This document shows positions 19,802-32,006 of a stretch of 64,000 bases of DNA, in pieces. Both the position numbers and the translations under genes were made by a program. The notes under the pieces are model-generated. The model saw only the letters and a list, made by a program, of their open reading frames with translations, searched no databases and was not told the origin of the DNA. The first letter of the stretch is position 1, and each line of letters starts with the position of its first letter. The DNA comes from Symsagittifera roscoffensis (Eukaryota; Xenacoelomorpha; Acoela; Convolutidae). Location of the stretch: positions 35,665,966 to 35,729,965 of the forward strand of contig NC_087067.1 in NCBI RefSeq assembly GCF_963678635.1, in the 5' to 3' direction.

Positions 19802-20125
19802 ATGGACACGAGTAAATGTGATATAAAAAGTGTGTCAAAAGCCAAACTTCTGGAAGGACATAATAGACGGGAAAATTTGCGGATAATTCAAATACCGGAA
19901 GAAAAGAGTAGAAGCGATAACTGGCAGAGAAACTTTGAAGACTTTAAACAAAGCCTTGAAAATGTCTTAGAAGTAGCTAAAGAAGTGGGTGCGCTGGTTG
20001 AAACATCATATATCTCAATTGCTCATAAGTTACATAGGAAAAATTCAAGTTCTCGGCCAATGGTTGTTCGCTTTTGTACGCAAGTATCTAAAGAAGAACT
20101 TCTGCGCAAAAAAAAAGAAACTTGA
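19802..20125 (+). pseudogene. LINE ORF1-like remnant, unit 1
   Basis: This 107-residue piece contains LLEGHNRRENLRIIQIPEE followed further on by a segment ending RPMVVRFCTQVSKEELLRKK. That pairing resembles the RNA-binding ORF1 protein of L1-like LINEs (R-x-N-L-R-I-x-x-I-P-E, then R-P-I-I-V-R-F). ORF1p binds LINE RNA and acts as a chaperone. Only the central part survives. The equivalent piece in unit 2 lies at 25250-25579 with about ten residue changes. Confidence 0.6.
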
Positions 20126-20584
20126 ATCAATCTCAATCAATCAGCTCTATGGAAAAGTTTGAAGACCTGACGGCGCCGCGACTGAAGTTTATCACTCAAT
20201 GAAACAAAACGGCAGATTTCAATCATAATGGACAAGAGAAGCGAGTTTTTCTTAATTCAACAATGGCAGTTCAATGCATCGTGGAAGAAGACTATACGAA
20301 GGAGGAATAAAGCTGCAAAACTCAAGTAATCAATTCAAAATCTCCTTAATATAGCAATGGCAACCATTACCAAAACCAATCCCTTGTCAAAACCTCATTT
20401 TGTTTTTAAAAATTAAAAAAAAACAATCCATATGAATGTACCATTGCTACGCAAATACCTTGATGAGATGAAAGCACTTGAAATATCCTTGAGTCACCAC
20501 ATAAAACTATTTGCCTAAGCGAAACATGGTTACAAGAATATGACTACAAACACAGCAATAAAACAAAAAACTACAAGGATACTT

Positions 20585-22020
20585 TAAGTAAACTAAGAGC
20601 AAGAAGAAGGGTGATGATTCAATTGAAAGTAATTAATTTTATCAAAGAGCTACCATCAAAACTTGAAGAAAGTTTAACAGCTTTGATTAGGATTGATGAA
20701 GCATTCTTCCTGATAATAATGGTGTACAACCCTCCTATATACGATAAAGCCTACTAATAAGCAAATATTTAATAAGTGGTTACACGCTTAAAAAAATGAA
20801 AGTTTCTCTGACCACCTACCATTTTTTTACCACAACCTCGCAAACGCAATTTTCAAGTTATTATTGTGACACAAGTTTTCTAAATTCTGACACTCAAATT
20901 GAACAATTTAATTTCGCTTTGATGTATGAAATGCCGAACGTTAGATCGTTGGAAAGTACAGCCGTAGTTAATGACTTGTTTGAAGACGTTTAATCGAGAT
21001 ACAATTATAGCTTGAATAAACATTTGCAGTTGAGATTATTAAAAATCAAGAAACTAAACGGTGTTTGCCCTGGTGGTGCAATCAATTGAAAAACTCAACA
21101 TCCAAGCGTAACAAAATTCATAAAGAAGCGACAAAAAAATTTTTTGAATCGACCAGGAGTAAAGAATTTGAAATTGAAAAAGGAAAGAAACGCTTCACTA
21201 TAATAAACTCAAAAACTGACTCAAGAAAAGTAGACAAATTACTGAATTATTTAAAGGTACAGCAAATACATCTCGTAAAACAATAGTTTCGGTAAACGGA
21301 AGGAGTGGCGAAATTGTTATCATTGAGTTTAATGACTATTTTTCCCTTAATGGCAGTCATTTGATCAATTTTATGAGCCTCTTTCTTTGCATGAGTTCAA
21401 ATACAAATACGGAGTCTGAAGTTGAAGTAATATTTGTGCGCAACAAAACAAAGTATCTTGTGGAATAGATGGAGTAAATAATCTAAAAGCCAAACTTAGT
21501 TCATTTTTTAGTGAAAAAACTCATTGAACTAGCCTTTGAGTCGGGATGTTTTTCAGCCGCTCTGGCTCAAGTTGAAGAGCATCCTTTATTTCAAGCAGGC
21601 TCGAAATATTTTGTCAGCAACTAATGACCAATATAACTTTTTGTAACTTGGAGTAGCGTAATTGGACAGGCAATTTACAACCGAGTATGTAACTATCTTG
21701 AAAGAAACTCACCTATATATATCAAACAATTTGGTTTTTGTACAAACCAGTATTTTTGATGCTATTGCTGAAATAACAGAAGAAGGTCACATTGACTCCA
21801 AAAACACAACCATAAGAACAGTTTTTCATTGTTTAAGAAAAAGCGTTTGACACTGGATTACGAGACTCCGTTTTGCTTTGGCTTTCAAGTTTTTTGAAGG
21901 ACAGCAAGCGAGTTGTCGAAAACGGTGAAACGCTATCAATGTGGCAAGATCTGGAACCAGTGGGTCCACAGGGATCCAGTTTAGGGCGTTTGCTGTGTTG
22001 AATTTAGTGAGACAAGACTT
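20585..22020 (+). pseudogene. LINE endonuclease-RT remnant, unit 1
   Basis: Pieces in several frames follow the LINE order. Endonuclease-like sequence at 20640-20760 ends IIMVYNPPIYDKAY. A linker piece is at 20796-20993 and a second at 21065-21286 (PWWCNQLKNSTSKRNKIHKE, the usual position between endonuclease and RT). RT is at 21600-21990, with IDAIAEI...FHCLRK corresponding to the first Asp-containing motif region and GPQGSS as the next RT motif. After that about 510 bp is missing relative to unit 2. Many stops make it inactive. Confidence 0.6.
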
Positions 22021-22040
22021 CTTAATTCTGCTAGTTTTCA

Positions 22041-24482
22041 ATCAAAGTTCTAATAAAGATATTCAACGCCCACTCGTGTTTTATTTATTTATGAAGCCAT
22101 GAAAAGCTTATCTTTAGTTATTTTACCTAAATTCAAGAAAACGTGGGCAAATGACAGATTTGAAGTGCTTGCTTGCTTTAAATTGTTCGAAAAAATGTAG
22201 ATGGTTTTCAAAGAGTTTTCGGCGTTCCGAAAACCACATTTTTTGAAATTTTTGTCCTCACCGTTTTTGAAATTTTGTCTACTGACCGTTTTGAAATTGC
22301 CTGGACAAGGCAATTAATCTGCTGCATTATGTTTCTTCAAACTTAAAGAAAATTTCTTTATGTTTTCTTCTGTTTTTAATTAGTAATGTCCGTTTTTTTT
22401 CATTTTCAATAATTATTAAAAACTTTGTATTTGACTTGATAGAACGGGCAGTGTTTTGTATTTCAAATGGGTTCGTTAACTGTCGCCTCACTGATTATGC
22501 TGCTTCATGTTAAATTTTTTCAATGTAAATATCTGCAGTTAACAATGAGAAAAAATTCTTCTTCTTTTTCTTCTTCTTGATGTTTATTGATATTTGTATC
22601 TAGTGTGGGAAACGATAAAAGAGCCAAGATTGCAGATCAGCCTTTGAATTTGTAAAAACTAAGAAAACGCCAGAAATTATTGAAGAAAGTTTATTGGGCA
22701 AAAAAGACGGCTGGGAAAGTTGGAATATGATTCCTTGCAGCTCCAAATTTCAACAAAGATCATTCTGTAAATCTTTGCTAAGATGTTCAAAAGACACAGC
22801 ATTTACGCATGATTAGTTTTGGGACAACAGGCACCAAAATTCATTTTTTGTAAATATGCTACAAGAAAAGGATGGACCGAAATCAACATCCCAACCGCAG
22901 AAGGTTGTGTAAACTATTTTGACAAGAACAGGCAAATGTGCACAGCGGGTTTTCATTCACACAAGGGCAATAAAAATAAGGGTTTTCATGCACACAAGGG
23001 CGAAAATAACATAAAACCCATGAAAAATCTGGCGGAATGCTGGTAAAGCTAGTCCATTGCAGTCACACTCAAGATAAAGGTCCATGTAGGATGTTCAGTC
23101 CCTAGTGTAATTTTTATATTATATCTGCTGCTGAAAAAGCATGAAGTGTTTTTTTAAAACACATCCCGCATCTGCCAAAAACTATTTCAGACATAGTGAA
23201 GTACAGTCGTTTTCTTGAGGGGAAGATAGGGCCATTTAAGGACAAATGGATTTACAAAAAGGGTAAATGTATATATAAATATATACACATACACACACAC
23301 GCAAACACACACAGGTTTATTCCGGCATCAAGGAGCTCAATTTAAGCTTCGACCGAGCAAATAAACAAAAAAGAGCTAGAATTACCGACCAACTCGAGCC
23401 AGAAGTTCTGGGTTCCGGCCAACTTGGCACAAATTAGAGCTATTTCAACCGACTTTAACAATAAAAAACGGGAACAAATGTGTTCGAGCAAGACAAGGTA
23501 AGAATGTTGATTCATATAATCATGTGTTTCTTAGTTGCTTGCAAAATCAATTTTGCTGTCAAGTTAAGCCAAATTGCCAGGAACTAACCATTTTCTTTAC
23601 AAAAAAATCTTTGTGATTGTTTATTCGTGTGATGTTCTCTAGAAGGGCACTGAGTCCAGAACACCATAAAGGGGTTAATTCAATTCCAAAAACTTGTTGA
23701 AAGCTGTAGTCATGAAGTTTTAATATTTAAGCGTAGGCTATTTGTTTTTAGATCTTGTGCGCTGAAACCCGGACTGCCATAAGATTTAGAAGCTAACATA
23801 ACAAGACTGCTTGCATCAGGGCAACGCCCTAAATCTTCCGACTGTCCTAAAACTGGTCTCAATTAATTTTGGTTATTAAAATACTGACAAATTATGAAAC
23901 TTAAGATTCGAAATAAAGTTTAAGACACACAAAATTGTGCGACTATCAAGTTCACAGTTAGGCCTCGCTTGGTAATTTTACCGCGCCTTCGAAGCACATT
24001 ATTCACCGCTTGTTTTCACAGAGAGTCATGGATCATTTGTAAAAAGAAACTGCCCTGTTTTACTAAAAAGGGAAAAATTATTCTCTATTGAAAATGATTC
24101 ATTTTTAAACACAAGCAGGGGCCACGCAGTGGTTACGCAGACCAATCTCGTCATGTAACCTAGAAACACCCTAACTACGAAAATTAATTGTTGAAAATTC
24201 TGCAAATTTACTTGATCTCAGATTCCGTATTTCTGATCTAATATCGTTCCTTAATTACCCTTAATGGTGATTGAAGACAATTTTTGCATTAAGGAGCTTT
24301 TTGAGCCATTGTAAAAAAATGGTAAAAGCAGAAATTCAAATCAATCATAAAATTGTAGGAGAAATTTGAATTCATTGTAAACCAAGGTACCAAGTGATCC
24401 ATGATATTCTATAAAAGAAATTGTTAACCCGAAAACGTCTATACTCCGGTTTGACAATGCCTGCTAATCGAAAAGGTGAAAA
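22041..24482 (+). other. Noncoding 3' half of unit 1
   Basis: No gene is recognised. A 75-residue ORF at 22819-23046 (ATG-less start region, GFHSHKG/GFHAHKG repeat) is conserved only in part in unit 2, where it is broken, so it is not convincing. A TTC-rich run (22558-22578) and a CA microsatellite (23283-23313) are present. The Polinton target cacatt lies uninterrupted at 23995-24000. Confidence 0.5.
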
Positions 24483-25225
24483 CGAACATCGTAGTATGAA
24501 GCCACTAAAATGAATTGAATTATGGACATAACAACTTTAAGTCGATTAAACAAAATATAAAAGAAGTGAAGTTAAGAAGCAAACAAAATATTAAGAAGCA
24601 AACCAACATAACCACAGAGACGAAGCGGAGCTTTGCACTATTTGCGCTACAACACAAACATAGCTTTTCAAATTTCCAAGCATGTCTGCTCGAACGCACT
24701 GATTTCGAAAAAAAAACATTCTGTGGCTTGATAGAGCAGAGCTTTGGTTAACATTCAATTCGGACTTGATTTGACTTTTTGTATTTCTTGTTAACCTTCT
24801 AGACCAATTGCTAAGATATTTAGCATATTAGGTGTGTCTATCGAAATCTCATTACAAACATGTTCTGATAGCGGAACTTTCGAAAAAAAAAAATTTTTCA
24901 GAGACGTGAAATGGAAAAAACCGGCATGATCATTGGAATTCTAAAAGTGGCCAAAAAACCAAAAAGTGCTATCCCGTAGCTTGGCTTTCAAGACCCGACG
25001 CCGGTCCCTAACGAGCGTGTGTCTGTTCTAGAGAAGATTTGCAAGCAGTATCTGATACAAACAACAGCATAAATGAGACTATGGAACCCACCATTGAGAA
25101 AAAAAATAAGGAAGCATATCCCAAAAGATGTTGACAAATTGGAAACATCACTAACTGTTATTTCAAAATCTTTAATCAATGAAGGGCTAAACGATATTAA
25201 AGAAACTGTTTTCGAAGAGACTATA

Positions 25226-25579
25226 AAAAGTAAATAAAGTATAAAAAGTGTGTCAAAAACCGAACTGCTGGAAGGACATAATAGACGGGAAAATTTGCGG
25301 ATAATTCAAATACCGGAAGAAAAGAGTAGAGGCGATATCTGGCAGAAAAATTTTGAAGGCTACAACCAAAGCCTTGAAAATGTCTTAGAAGTAGCTAAAG
25401 AAGTGAGTGCGCTGGTTGAAACATCATATATCTCAATTACTCATAAGTTAAATGGGAGAAATTCAAGTTCTCGACCAATAGTTGTTCTCTGTTGCACGCA
25501 AATATCTAAAGAAGAAATTCTGCGGAAAAAAAAGAAACTTGAATCAATCTCAATCAATCATCTCTATGAAAATGTTTGA
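25226..25579 (+). pseudogene. LINE ORF1-like remnant, unit 2
   Basis: It is the counterpart of 19802-20125, with the same NLRIIQIPEE core and a RPIVVLCCTQ...EEILRKKKKL segment. An upstream stop removes the Met seen in unit 1. As an RNA-binding ORF1p fragment it is assigned by resemblance only. Confidence 0.55.
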
Positions 25580-25989
25580 AGGCCTGACGGCGCCGCGACT
25601 GAAGTTTATCACTCAATGAAACAAAACGGCAGATTTGAATCATAATGGACAAGAAAAGCGAGTTTTTTTAAATTCAACAATGGCAGTTCATTGCATCGTG
25701 GAAGAAGACTATACGAAGGAGGAATAAAGCTGCAAAACTCAAGTAATCAATTCGAAATCTTGTTGATATAGCAGTGGCAACCATTACTAAAACCAATCCC
25801 TTGTCAAAACCTCATTTTGTTTTTTAAATTTTTTTAAAAAAACAATCCATTTGAATGTACGATTGCTAGGCAAATACATCGATGAGATGAAAGCACTTGA
25901 AATATCCTTGAGTCACCACATAATATTATTTGCCTAAGCAAAACCTGGTTACATGAATATGACTACAAACACAACAATAAAACAAAATA

Positions 25990-27600
25990 TACAAGGATAC
26001 TTTTAGTAAACTAAGAGCAAGAAGAAGGGTGATGATACAGTTGAGAATAAGTAATTTTATCAAAGAGCTACCATCAAAACTCGAAGAAAGTTTAACAGCT
26101 TTGGTTAGGGTTGATGAAGCATTTTTCCTGATAATAATGGTGTACAACCCTCCTATATACGACAAAGCCTACTAATAAGCAAATATTTAATAAGTGGGTA
26201 CACGCATGAAAAAGAAAGCTTCTCTGACCACTTACCATTTTCTTACCACAACCTCGCAAACTCAACTTTCAAGTTATTATTGTGACACAAGTTTTTCTAA
26301 ACTCTGACACTCCAATTGAACAATTCAATTTCGCTTTGATGTATGAAATGCAGAAAGTTAGATTGTTGGAAAATACAGCCTCAGATACAATTAAAGCTTG
26401 AATAAACATTTGCCGTTGAGATTATAAAATATCAAGAAACCAACCAACGTTTGTCCCTGATGGTGCAATCAATTGACAAACTCAACACCCAAGCGTAACA
26501 AAATTCATAAAGTTGCGATAAAAAAATTTGAATCGGCCAGGAGTAAAGTTTAATTTGAAATTGTAAAAGGAAAGAAACGTTTCACTATATTAAACTGAAA
26601 TTTGTATTGGTGACTCAAGAAAAGTAGACAAATTACTGAATTATTTGAAGGTACAGCAAATACATCTAGTGAAACAATAGTTTCGGTGACGGAAGGAGTG
26701 GCAAAATTGTTATCAATGAGTTCAATGACTATTTTTCCCTTATTGGCAGTCGTTTAGCTAATCAAATACCTAAATTTGACATCGATCAATTTTATGGGCC
26801 TTTTTCGTTGCATGAGCTCAAATACAATTACTGAGTGTGAAGTTGAAGTAATTTCTGTTAGCAACAAAACAAAGTATCTTGTGGAATAGATGGAGTAAGT
26901 AATCTAAAAGCCAAATTTAGTTCATTTTTTATTGAAAAAACTCATTGAATTAACCTTTGAGTCGGGTTGTTTTCCAGCCGCTCTGGCTCAAGTTGTAGAG
27001 CATCCTTTATTTCAAGCCGGCTTGAAATTATTTGTTAGCAACTACTGACCAATATCACTTTTTGTAACTTGGAGTAACGTATTTGAACAGGCAATTTACA
27101 ACCGAGTATGGAACTATCTTGAAAGAAACTCGCCTATTTATATCAACCAATTTGGTTTTTGTACAAAATAGTACTATTGATGCTATTGCTGAAGTAACAG
27201 AAGAATGTCACATTGACTTTAAAAAAATAACCATGAGAACAGTTTTTCATTGTTTAAGAAAAAGCGTTTGACACACTGGATTATGCGACTCTGTTTCATA
27301 AAGTAGAAATGTATAATTTGAGTGAAAAGATTTTAGTTACAAGTTTTCTGAAGGACAGCAAACGAGTTGTCGAAAATGGTGAAACTCTATCATTGTGGCA
27401 AGATCTGGAACCAGTGGGTCCACATGGATCCAGTTTAGGGCTTTTGCTATTTCTTATAAATTTTTACGACCTTCCAAAATCTATATTATCTCTAAACACG
27501 GACATGGACGAAACGGTTTAATTTAGTGTTTCTCTGAATAGTGCTTCCAATCAGCAATTGTATTTATTAGCATTCCTTTAAAAATTGAAGGGTCATGCAA
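25990..27600 (+). pseudogene. LINE endonuclease-RT remnant, unit 2
   Basis: Endonuclease-like sequence lies at 26040-26175, linker at 26455-26650, and RT at 27000-27525. RT pieces include STIDAIAEVTEE, a region ending FHCLRKSV (first catalytic motif region), and 27309-27521 with DLEPVGPHGSSLGLLLFLIN and YDLPKSIL, which follow the RT motif order of CR1/Jockey-like LINEs. The expected catalytic F-A-D-D motif after it is degraded. Frames shift several times. Confidence 0.65.
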
Positions 27601-29953
27601 AAATCTTAATGTTTACGTAGATGCTAAACTGTAAATTAATGATTTTCACGTTTTTTTCATAGGAACTAAGCTTAGAAAACAGAAAGCGAAGATATGTTCC
27701 CAAAACGAATATGATTGAATATTATGGCTCTAACATCATACCCATTCCAAAAAACAGTCCAAGAAATCCAGGTATATGAATTCCTCAAGTTTGTCTGACA
27801 ATCAATACAGGGTTGAAGTCTCAAAAAATTTAAATGAGTATTTTTTATTCGATATTACGTCTTATATGACTAGATGGTCAGCTTAAAATTTGATGAAATC
27901 TCCCAACTTTCAAAAGCAAAACTCAAAGAGGTTCCTTTAGTTACAGAGCAGCTAGCTGTTGATTTTAGTGAGACAAGACTCCTTATATCTGCTAGTTTTC
28001 AATCAAAGTTCTATTAAAGATACTCAACGCCTTGTCCACTCGTGTTTTATTTATATATCAAGCATTGAAGAGCTTATTAAAACTGATTTTAGTTGACATA
28101 TTTTACCTATATTCAAGAAAATGTGGGTAAATGACAGATTTGAAATGCTTGCTTGTTTTAAATTGTTCGAAAAAATGTAAATGGTTTTCAAAGTGTTTTC
28201 GGCGTTCCGAAAACTACATTTAGGCTTGCTCGCTAGTTACTGCCGCATGGGCTCAGTTAGGTGTCTACTGACCGTTTTTGAAATTTTGTCCACTGACCGT
28301 TTTGGTCTAGTGGCCGTTTTTGAAATTGCCTGGACAAGGCAATTAATCTGCTGCATTATGTTTCAACTTAAAAAAAAATTCTTTATGTTTTCTTCTGTTT
28401 TTAAATATTATTGTCAGTTTTTTTTTTCATTTTGATTAAAGATTACAAACTTTGTATTTGACTTGATAGAACGGACAGTGTTTTGTATTCCACATGGGTT
28501 CGTTAACTGTCGCCTCACTGATTATGCTTCTACTTCTTCTTGATGTTGATTGATATTTTTATCTAGTGTGGGAAACGATAAAAGAGCCAAGATTTCACAT
28601 CAACCTTTGAATTTGTAAAAACTAAGAGAACGCCAGAAATTATTGAAAAAATTTTATTAGGCAAAAAAGACGGCTGGGAAAGTTCAACAAAGATTCATTC
28701 CTTGCAGCTCCAAAATTCAGCAAAGATCATTCTGTAAATTTTTGTTAAGATGTCCAAAAAACAGCATTTACGCATGATTGGTTTTGGCACAACAGGCACC
28801 AAACTTCGTCCATTTTCTGTAAATATGCTACAAGAAAAGGATGGAACGAAATCAACATCCCAACCCCAGAAGATTGTGTAAACTATTTTGACAAGAACAC
28901 GCAAATGTGCACACCGGGTTTTCATTCACACAAGGCCGATTAAAACAAGGATTTTCATTCATACAAGGGCGAAAACAACAGAATAATCCATGAAAATTCT
29001 GGCGGAATGCTGGTAAAGCTAGCCCATTGCAGTCATACTCAAGAGAAAGGTCCATGTGGGATGTTCAGTCCCTAGTGTAAGTTTTATATTATATCTGCTG
29101 CTGAAATAGCATGAAGTGTTTTTTTTAAAACAAATCCCGCATCAGCCAAAAAATATTTCAGACATAGTGAAGTACAGCCGTTGTGTTGAGGGGAAGATAG
29201 GGCCATTTAAGGACAAATGGATTTACGAAAAGTGTAAATGTATATATAAATATATACACATACACACACACGCACACACACACACAGGTTAATCAAGGAG
29301 CTCAATTTAAGCTTCGACCGAGCAAATAAACAAAAAAGAGCTAGACTTACCGACCAACTCGAGCCAGAAGTTGTGGGTTCCGGCCAACATGGCTCAAATT
29401 AGAGCTATTTCAACCGACTTTAACAATAAAAAACGGGAACAAATGTGTTCGAGCAAGACACGGTAAGAATGTTGATTCATATAATCGTGTGTTTCTTAGT
29501 TGATTGCAAAATCATTTTTGTTGTCAAGTTAAACCAAATTGCCATGAACTAACCATTTTCTTTACAAAAAAATCTGTGTGATTGTTTATTCGTGTGATGT
29601 TCTCTAGAAGGGCACTGAGTCCAGAACAACATAAAGGGGTTAATTTAAGTCCAAAAACTTGTTGAAAGCTGTAGTGATGAAGTTTTAATATTCAAGCTAT
29701 TTGTTTTTCGATCTTGTGCGCTGAAACCCGGACTGCCATAAGATTTAGAAGCTAACATAACAAGACTGCTCGCATCAGGGCAACGCCCTAAATCTTCCGA
29801 CTGTCCATAAACTGGTCTCAATTAATTTTGGTTCTTAAAATACTGACAAATTATGAAACTTAAGATTCGAAACAAAGTTTAAGACACACAAAATTGTGCG
29901 TCTATGGAGTTCACAGTTTGGCCTCCCTTGGTAATTTTACCGCGCTTTCGAAG
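27601..29953 (+). other. Noncoding 3' half of unit 2
   Basis: It matches the 3' half of unit 1 with indels, for example an extra segment near 28220-28265. Nothing coding is recognised. A CA microsatellite is at 29241-29287. Confidence 0.5.
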
Positions 29954-29959
29954 CACATT
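29954..29959. other. Polinton target site duplication, left
   Basis: cacatt occurs here and again at 46027-46032, while unit 1 has it once at 23995-24000. Six-bp duplications are the rule for Polinton/Maverick elements. Confidence 0.95.
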
Positions 29960-30180
29960 AGTAGTATTGTATCGTGTCCCGGATCCTTAAGGGGGGGGGT
30001 CCTCACGCAAAGCAAAATCCAAGGAAAGTGGTCCTTAATTTTTTGGAGGACCCTCATCCTAGGATTTTGTAAACGAAAGAAATTTTCCACCCAAAAAGCA
30101 AAGCAGAAGAACCCCTACTTAGGATCTTGCCAAGTTTAGCTTAACAACAAGGGACACGATACAAAATTCTTTCTAATTCC
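29960..30180 (+). repeat. Left terminal inverted repeat of the Polinton
   Basis: It matches the reverse complement of 45818-46026, with small indels. It is itself partly palindromic: gtatcgtgtccc near its start (29970-29981) faces gggacacgatac at 30150-30161, and an inner ggatccttaag faces cttaggatc. Confidence 0.9.
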
Positions 30181-30414
30181 AAATTTTGGGGTGCTAATTA
30201 TTCGTCCTGGTTAATTATATGAATCATATTAATTATTATATTTGTTTCGGGCAAGTGAACTTTCGACCTAGTTGAAATTTGTTAGTGAACGGGGAATTGA
30301 CTTTTATGGTTTATAATAAAAATTCGCCGGCGATTTTGGCAGCGTAGCTTAACTGTTAGCAGCAGTAAACTAATTCCTTAACTTGACCTATATTTTATGG
30401 TGAAAAGGCAGTAA

Positions 30415-30678
30415 ATGGAAATTATTCTCCAAAGGCGGCGGCCGTTTCTGGGCAAAATGTACCAAATGATAAATTTGTCAAATTTTGAAATAAGAAAAAT
30501 GAAATTAGAGGGAACTTGGTGTACTGAAGATATTGATAATGAACATTTACAATTAAGAGTGTTTTCAACCGCAGAAAAGAGCTCATTTTTCAAATTTAGT
30601 AACGAACGCTACGTCGTCTTCCTCGAAAGGGCAAAGGAAATTTCAAAGAAAGAATACGAGTTAATTTTCAAAGAATAA
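30415..30678 (+). CDS. Unknown Polinton ORF, 87 residues
   Basis: This first ORF after the left terminal repeat starts with ATG after a purine-rich leader. The protein is charged and mixed alpha/beta in appearance, with no transmembrane stretch and no recognised domain. A KKEYELIFKE end is helical. It lies upstream of the integrase side, where Polintons often have lineage-specific small genes. Confidence 0.45.
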   Translation: MEIILQRRRPFLGKMYQMINLSNFEIRKMKLEGTWCTEDIDNEHLQLRVFSTAEKSSFFKFSNERYVVFLERAKEISKKEYELIFKE

Positions 30679-30749
30679 TTTTATTTGAGTGAGCTTCAAC
30701 AAATCTCTTGGTGCATTTCTACAAAACAAAAGTATGGTAGTATGGTACT

Positions 30750-31043
30750 GTGAGCGATTTGAATTTTGCTGATTATGAAAACGTATTCGACTATTCGTTT
30801 GACTTTAACTCAATATGGGTTGATAAAGACTTGGAGAGAAAAATCTGTCTATGTTTCAACAAGCTATCAAAATACAAAAAACTTCCGGTGGTTTATTTAA
30901 TTATTTACCACCGTTATCTTAATGAGTCTAAAGGGTATCTGCAAGGTCACTTTTATTTCCACTGGCTTGAAACTCAGCAGGTTGGAGAAGTGTTGGAAAA
31001 AATAAACAATGAAATTGCAAAAAAGCAGAGTAACTCCTATTGA
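30750..31043 (+). CDS. Unknown Polinton ORF, 97 residues
   Basis: It has no family I recognise. It is acidic in its first third and has an aromatic-rich middle (YLIIYHRYLNESKGYLQGHF). The open frame begins at a GTG, so in a eukaryote the real start would be elsewhere, perhaps after splicing or a lost ATG. It overlaps the next ORF by about 35 bp. Confidence 0.4.
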   Translation: MSDLNFADYENVFDYSFDFNSIWVDKDLERKICLCFNKLSKYKKLPVVYLIIYHRYLNESKGYLQGHFYFHWLETQQVGEVLEKINNEIAKKQSNSY

Positions 31044-31443
31044 TTTGAAAATAATTCACAAAATTTATAGGTCTTTGAAACAAACTTATCCTGATAATTC
31101 TAACCGACGCAACTATTTTCTAGCTGCATGTTCTCTGTTTTTTGTTAGTTCTGATAACCTTAACTACGACATTTTAATTAAGTTGAGACCTTATTGTGGC
31201 TTGATTGGTATTGATAACTCTTCCTTGGACAAAAACTTGAAAAATTTCAAAATTTTTTAATTGCACGCTATTTTGCACAATGCGGCCGGATTTATACACG
31301 AATTTTATCAACAGGGTCCCACGTACTGTTACATGTTGCCCTGGAACTGCAACAACAGCTTATTGGGACATTTGAGTGGAATAGCGTTCTGCCTTTTCAT
31401 TAAGTTGAAAAAACCAGAAGTTTATCATTTACTAGATTGCTAG
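31009..31443 (+). pseudogene. Unknown Polinton ORF with one internal stop
   Basis: One frame is open from the ATG at 31009 to 31443, except for a TAA at 31258-31260. The part before the stop is basic and helical. The part after it (HAILHNAAGFIHEFYQQGP) is hydrophobic and aromatic. No family is recognised. Whether the two halves are one protein is inferred from the shared frame only. Confidence 0.35.
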
Positions 31444-31454
31444 GCGAGAGATCA

Positions 31455-32006
31455 GTTGTGCTTGACGTGGAAGGCTTTCGTTACAAGAAAAACGCCTTTG
31501 TGGTTAAACAATTAGCAATAACAACTTCAGACTACAGCGATCGCCTCATTTTTTTTACCTCCAGTGAATTTCAATATACTGCCAAAGCTTGAATAAAAAA
31601 CTTACAACTGGTTAACAAATTATTTACACGGACTCCATTGGAAAAACGGTAATTACCTTTACATAAAATTGAATCAAATACTTCAGAGTTTTGTGTTGAG
31701 AAATCCCGGTGCCGCTTTTTACGCTAAAGGAAAAGAAAAGACAGAATTTTTGGCCAAGTACTTGGACCGAAATGTTGAAAACCTAGATGATTTGGGCTGT
31801 CCTCGGGTTGAAACCTATTTTTCAAAAATTATTCAAATTGCAATAGATGTATACCTCATTACAACTCCAGAAATCATTGTGCCCTGAAGAAAAGCAAGGT
31901 TTTTTATGATTGGTTGAGAAATGAACAACAGCGAGAGATCAGCGAAAGTGAAGACATACCTATCACCAAATTCAATGCTTTGTGCGTGGATGACTCCAGA
32001 GGGTGA
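31455..32006 (+). pseudogene. Polinton-associated D-V-E-G-F protein (frameshifted)
   Basis: The pieces VVLDVEGFRYKKNAFVVKQL, then (31669-31887) AFYAKGKEKTEFLAKYLDRN with NLDDLGCPRVE, then CALKKSKVFYDWLRNEQ are consecutive but in two frames. I recall this pattern as a recurrent invertebrate protein seen around such elements. Its D-x-E could be the first motif of an RNase H-fold exonuclease, but that is inference. Several stops show that this copy is broken. Confidence 0.4.

Larger units (their letters stand above)
19047..24482 (+). repeat. LINE-bearing tandem unit 1
   Basis: This 5.4-kb unit begins cgaacaccgcagtatgaagc and matches the unit starting at 24483 along its whole length, with scattered substitutions and indels. 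It holds LINE ORF1, endonuclease and RT remnants (19.8-22.0 kb), a CA-rich microsatellite at 23283-23313 and a noncoding 3' half. It lacks about 510 bp of RT sequence present in unit 2. At 23995-24000 it carries the uninterrupted cacatt that is the Polinton target in unit 2. Confidence 0.85.
24483..29959 (+). repeat. LINE-bearing tandem unit 2, left part
   Basis: It is directly head-to-tail with unit 1 (offset about 5436 bp) and continues after the Polinton at 46033-46518. It contains the same LINE remnants and a longer RT (to about 27.6 kb), and a CA microsatellite at 29241-29287. The Polinton is inserted at its cacatt (29954-29959). Confidence 0.85.
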
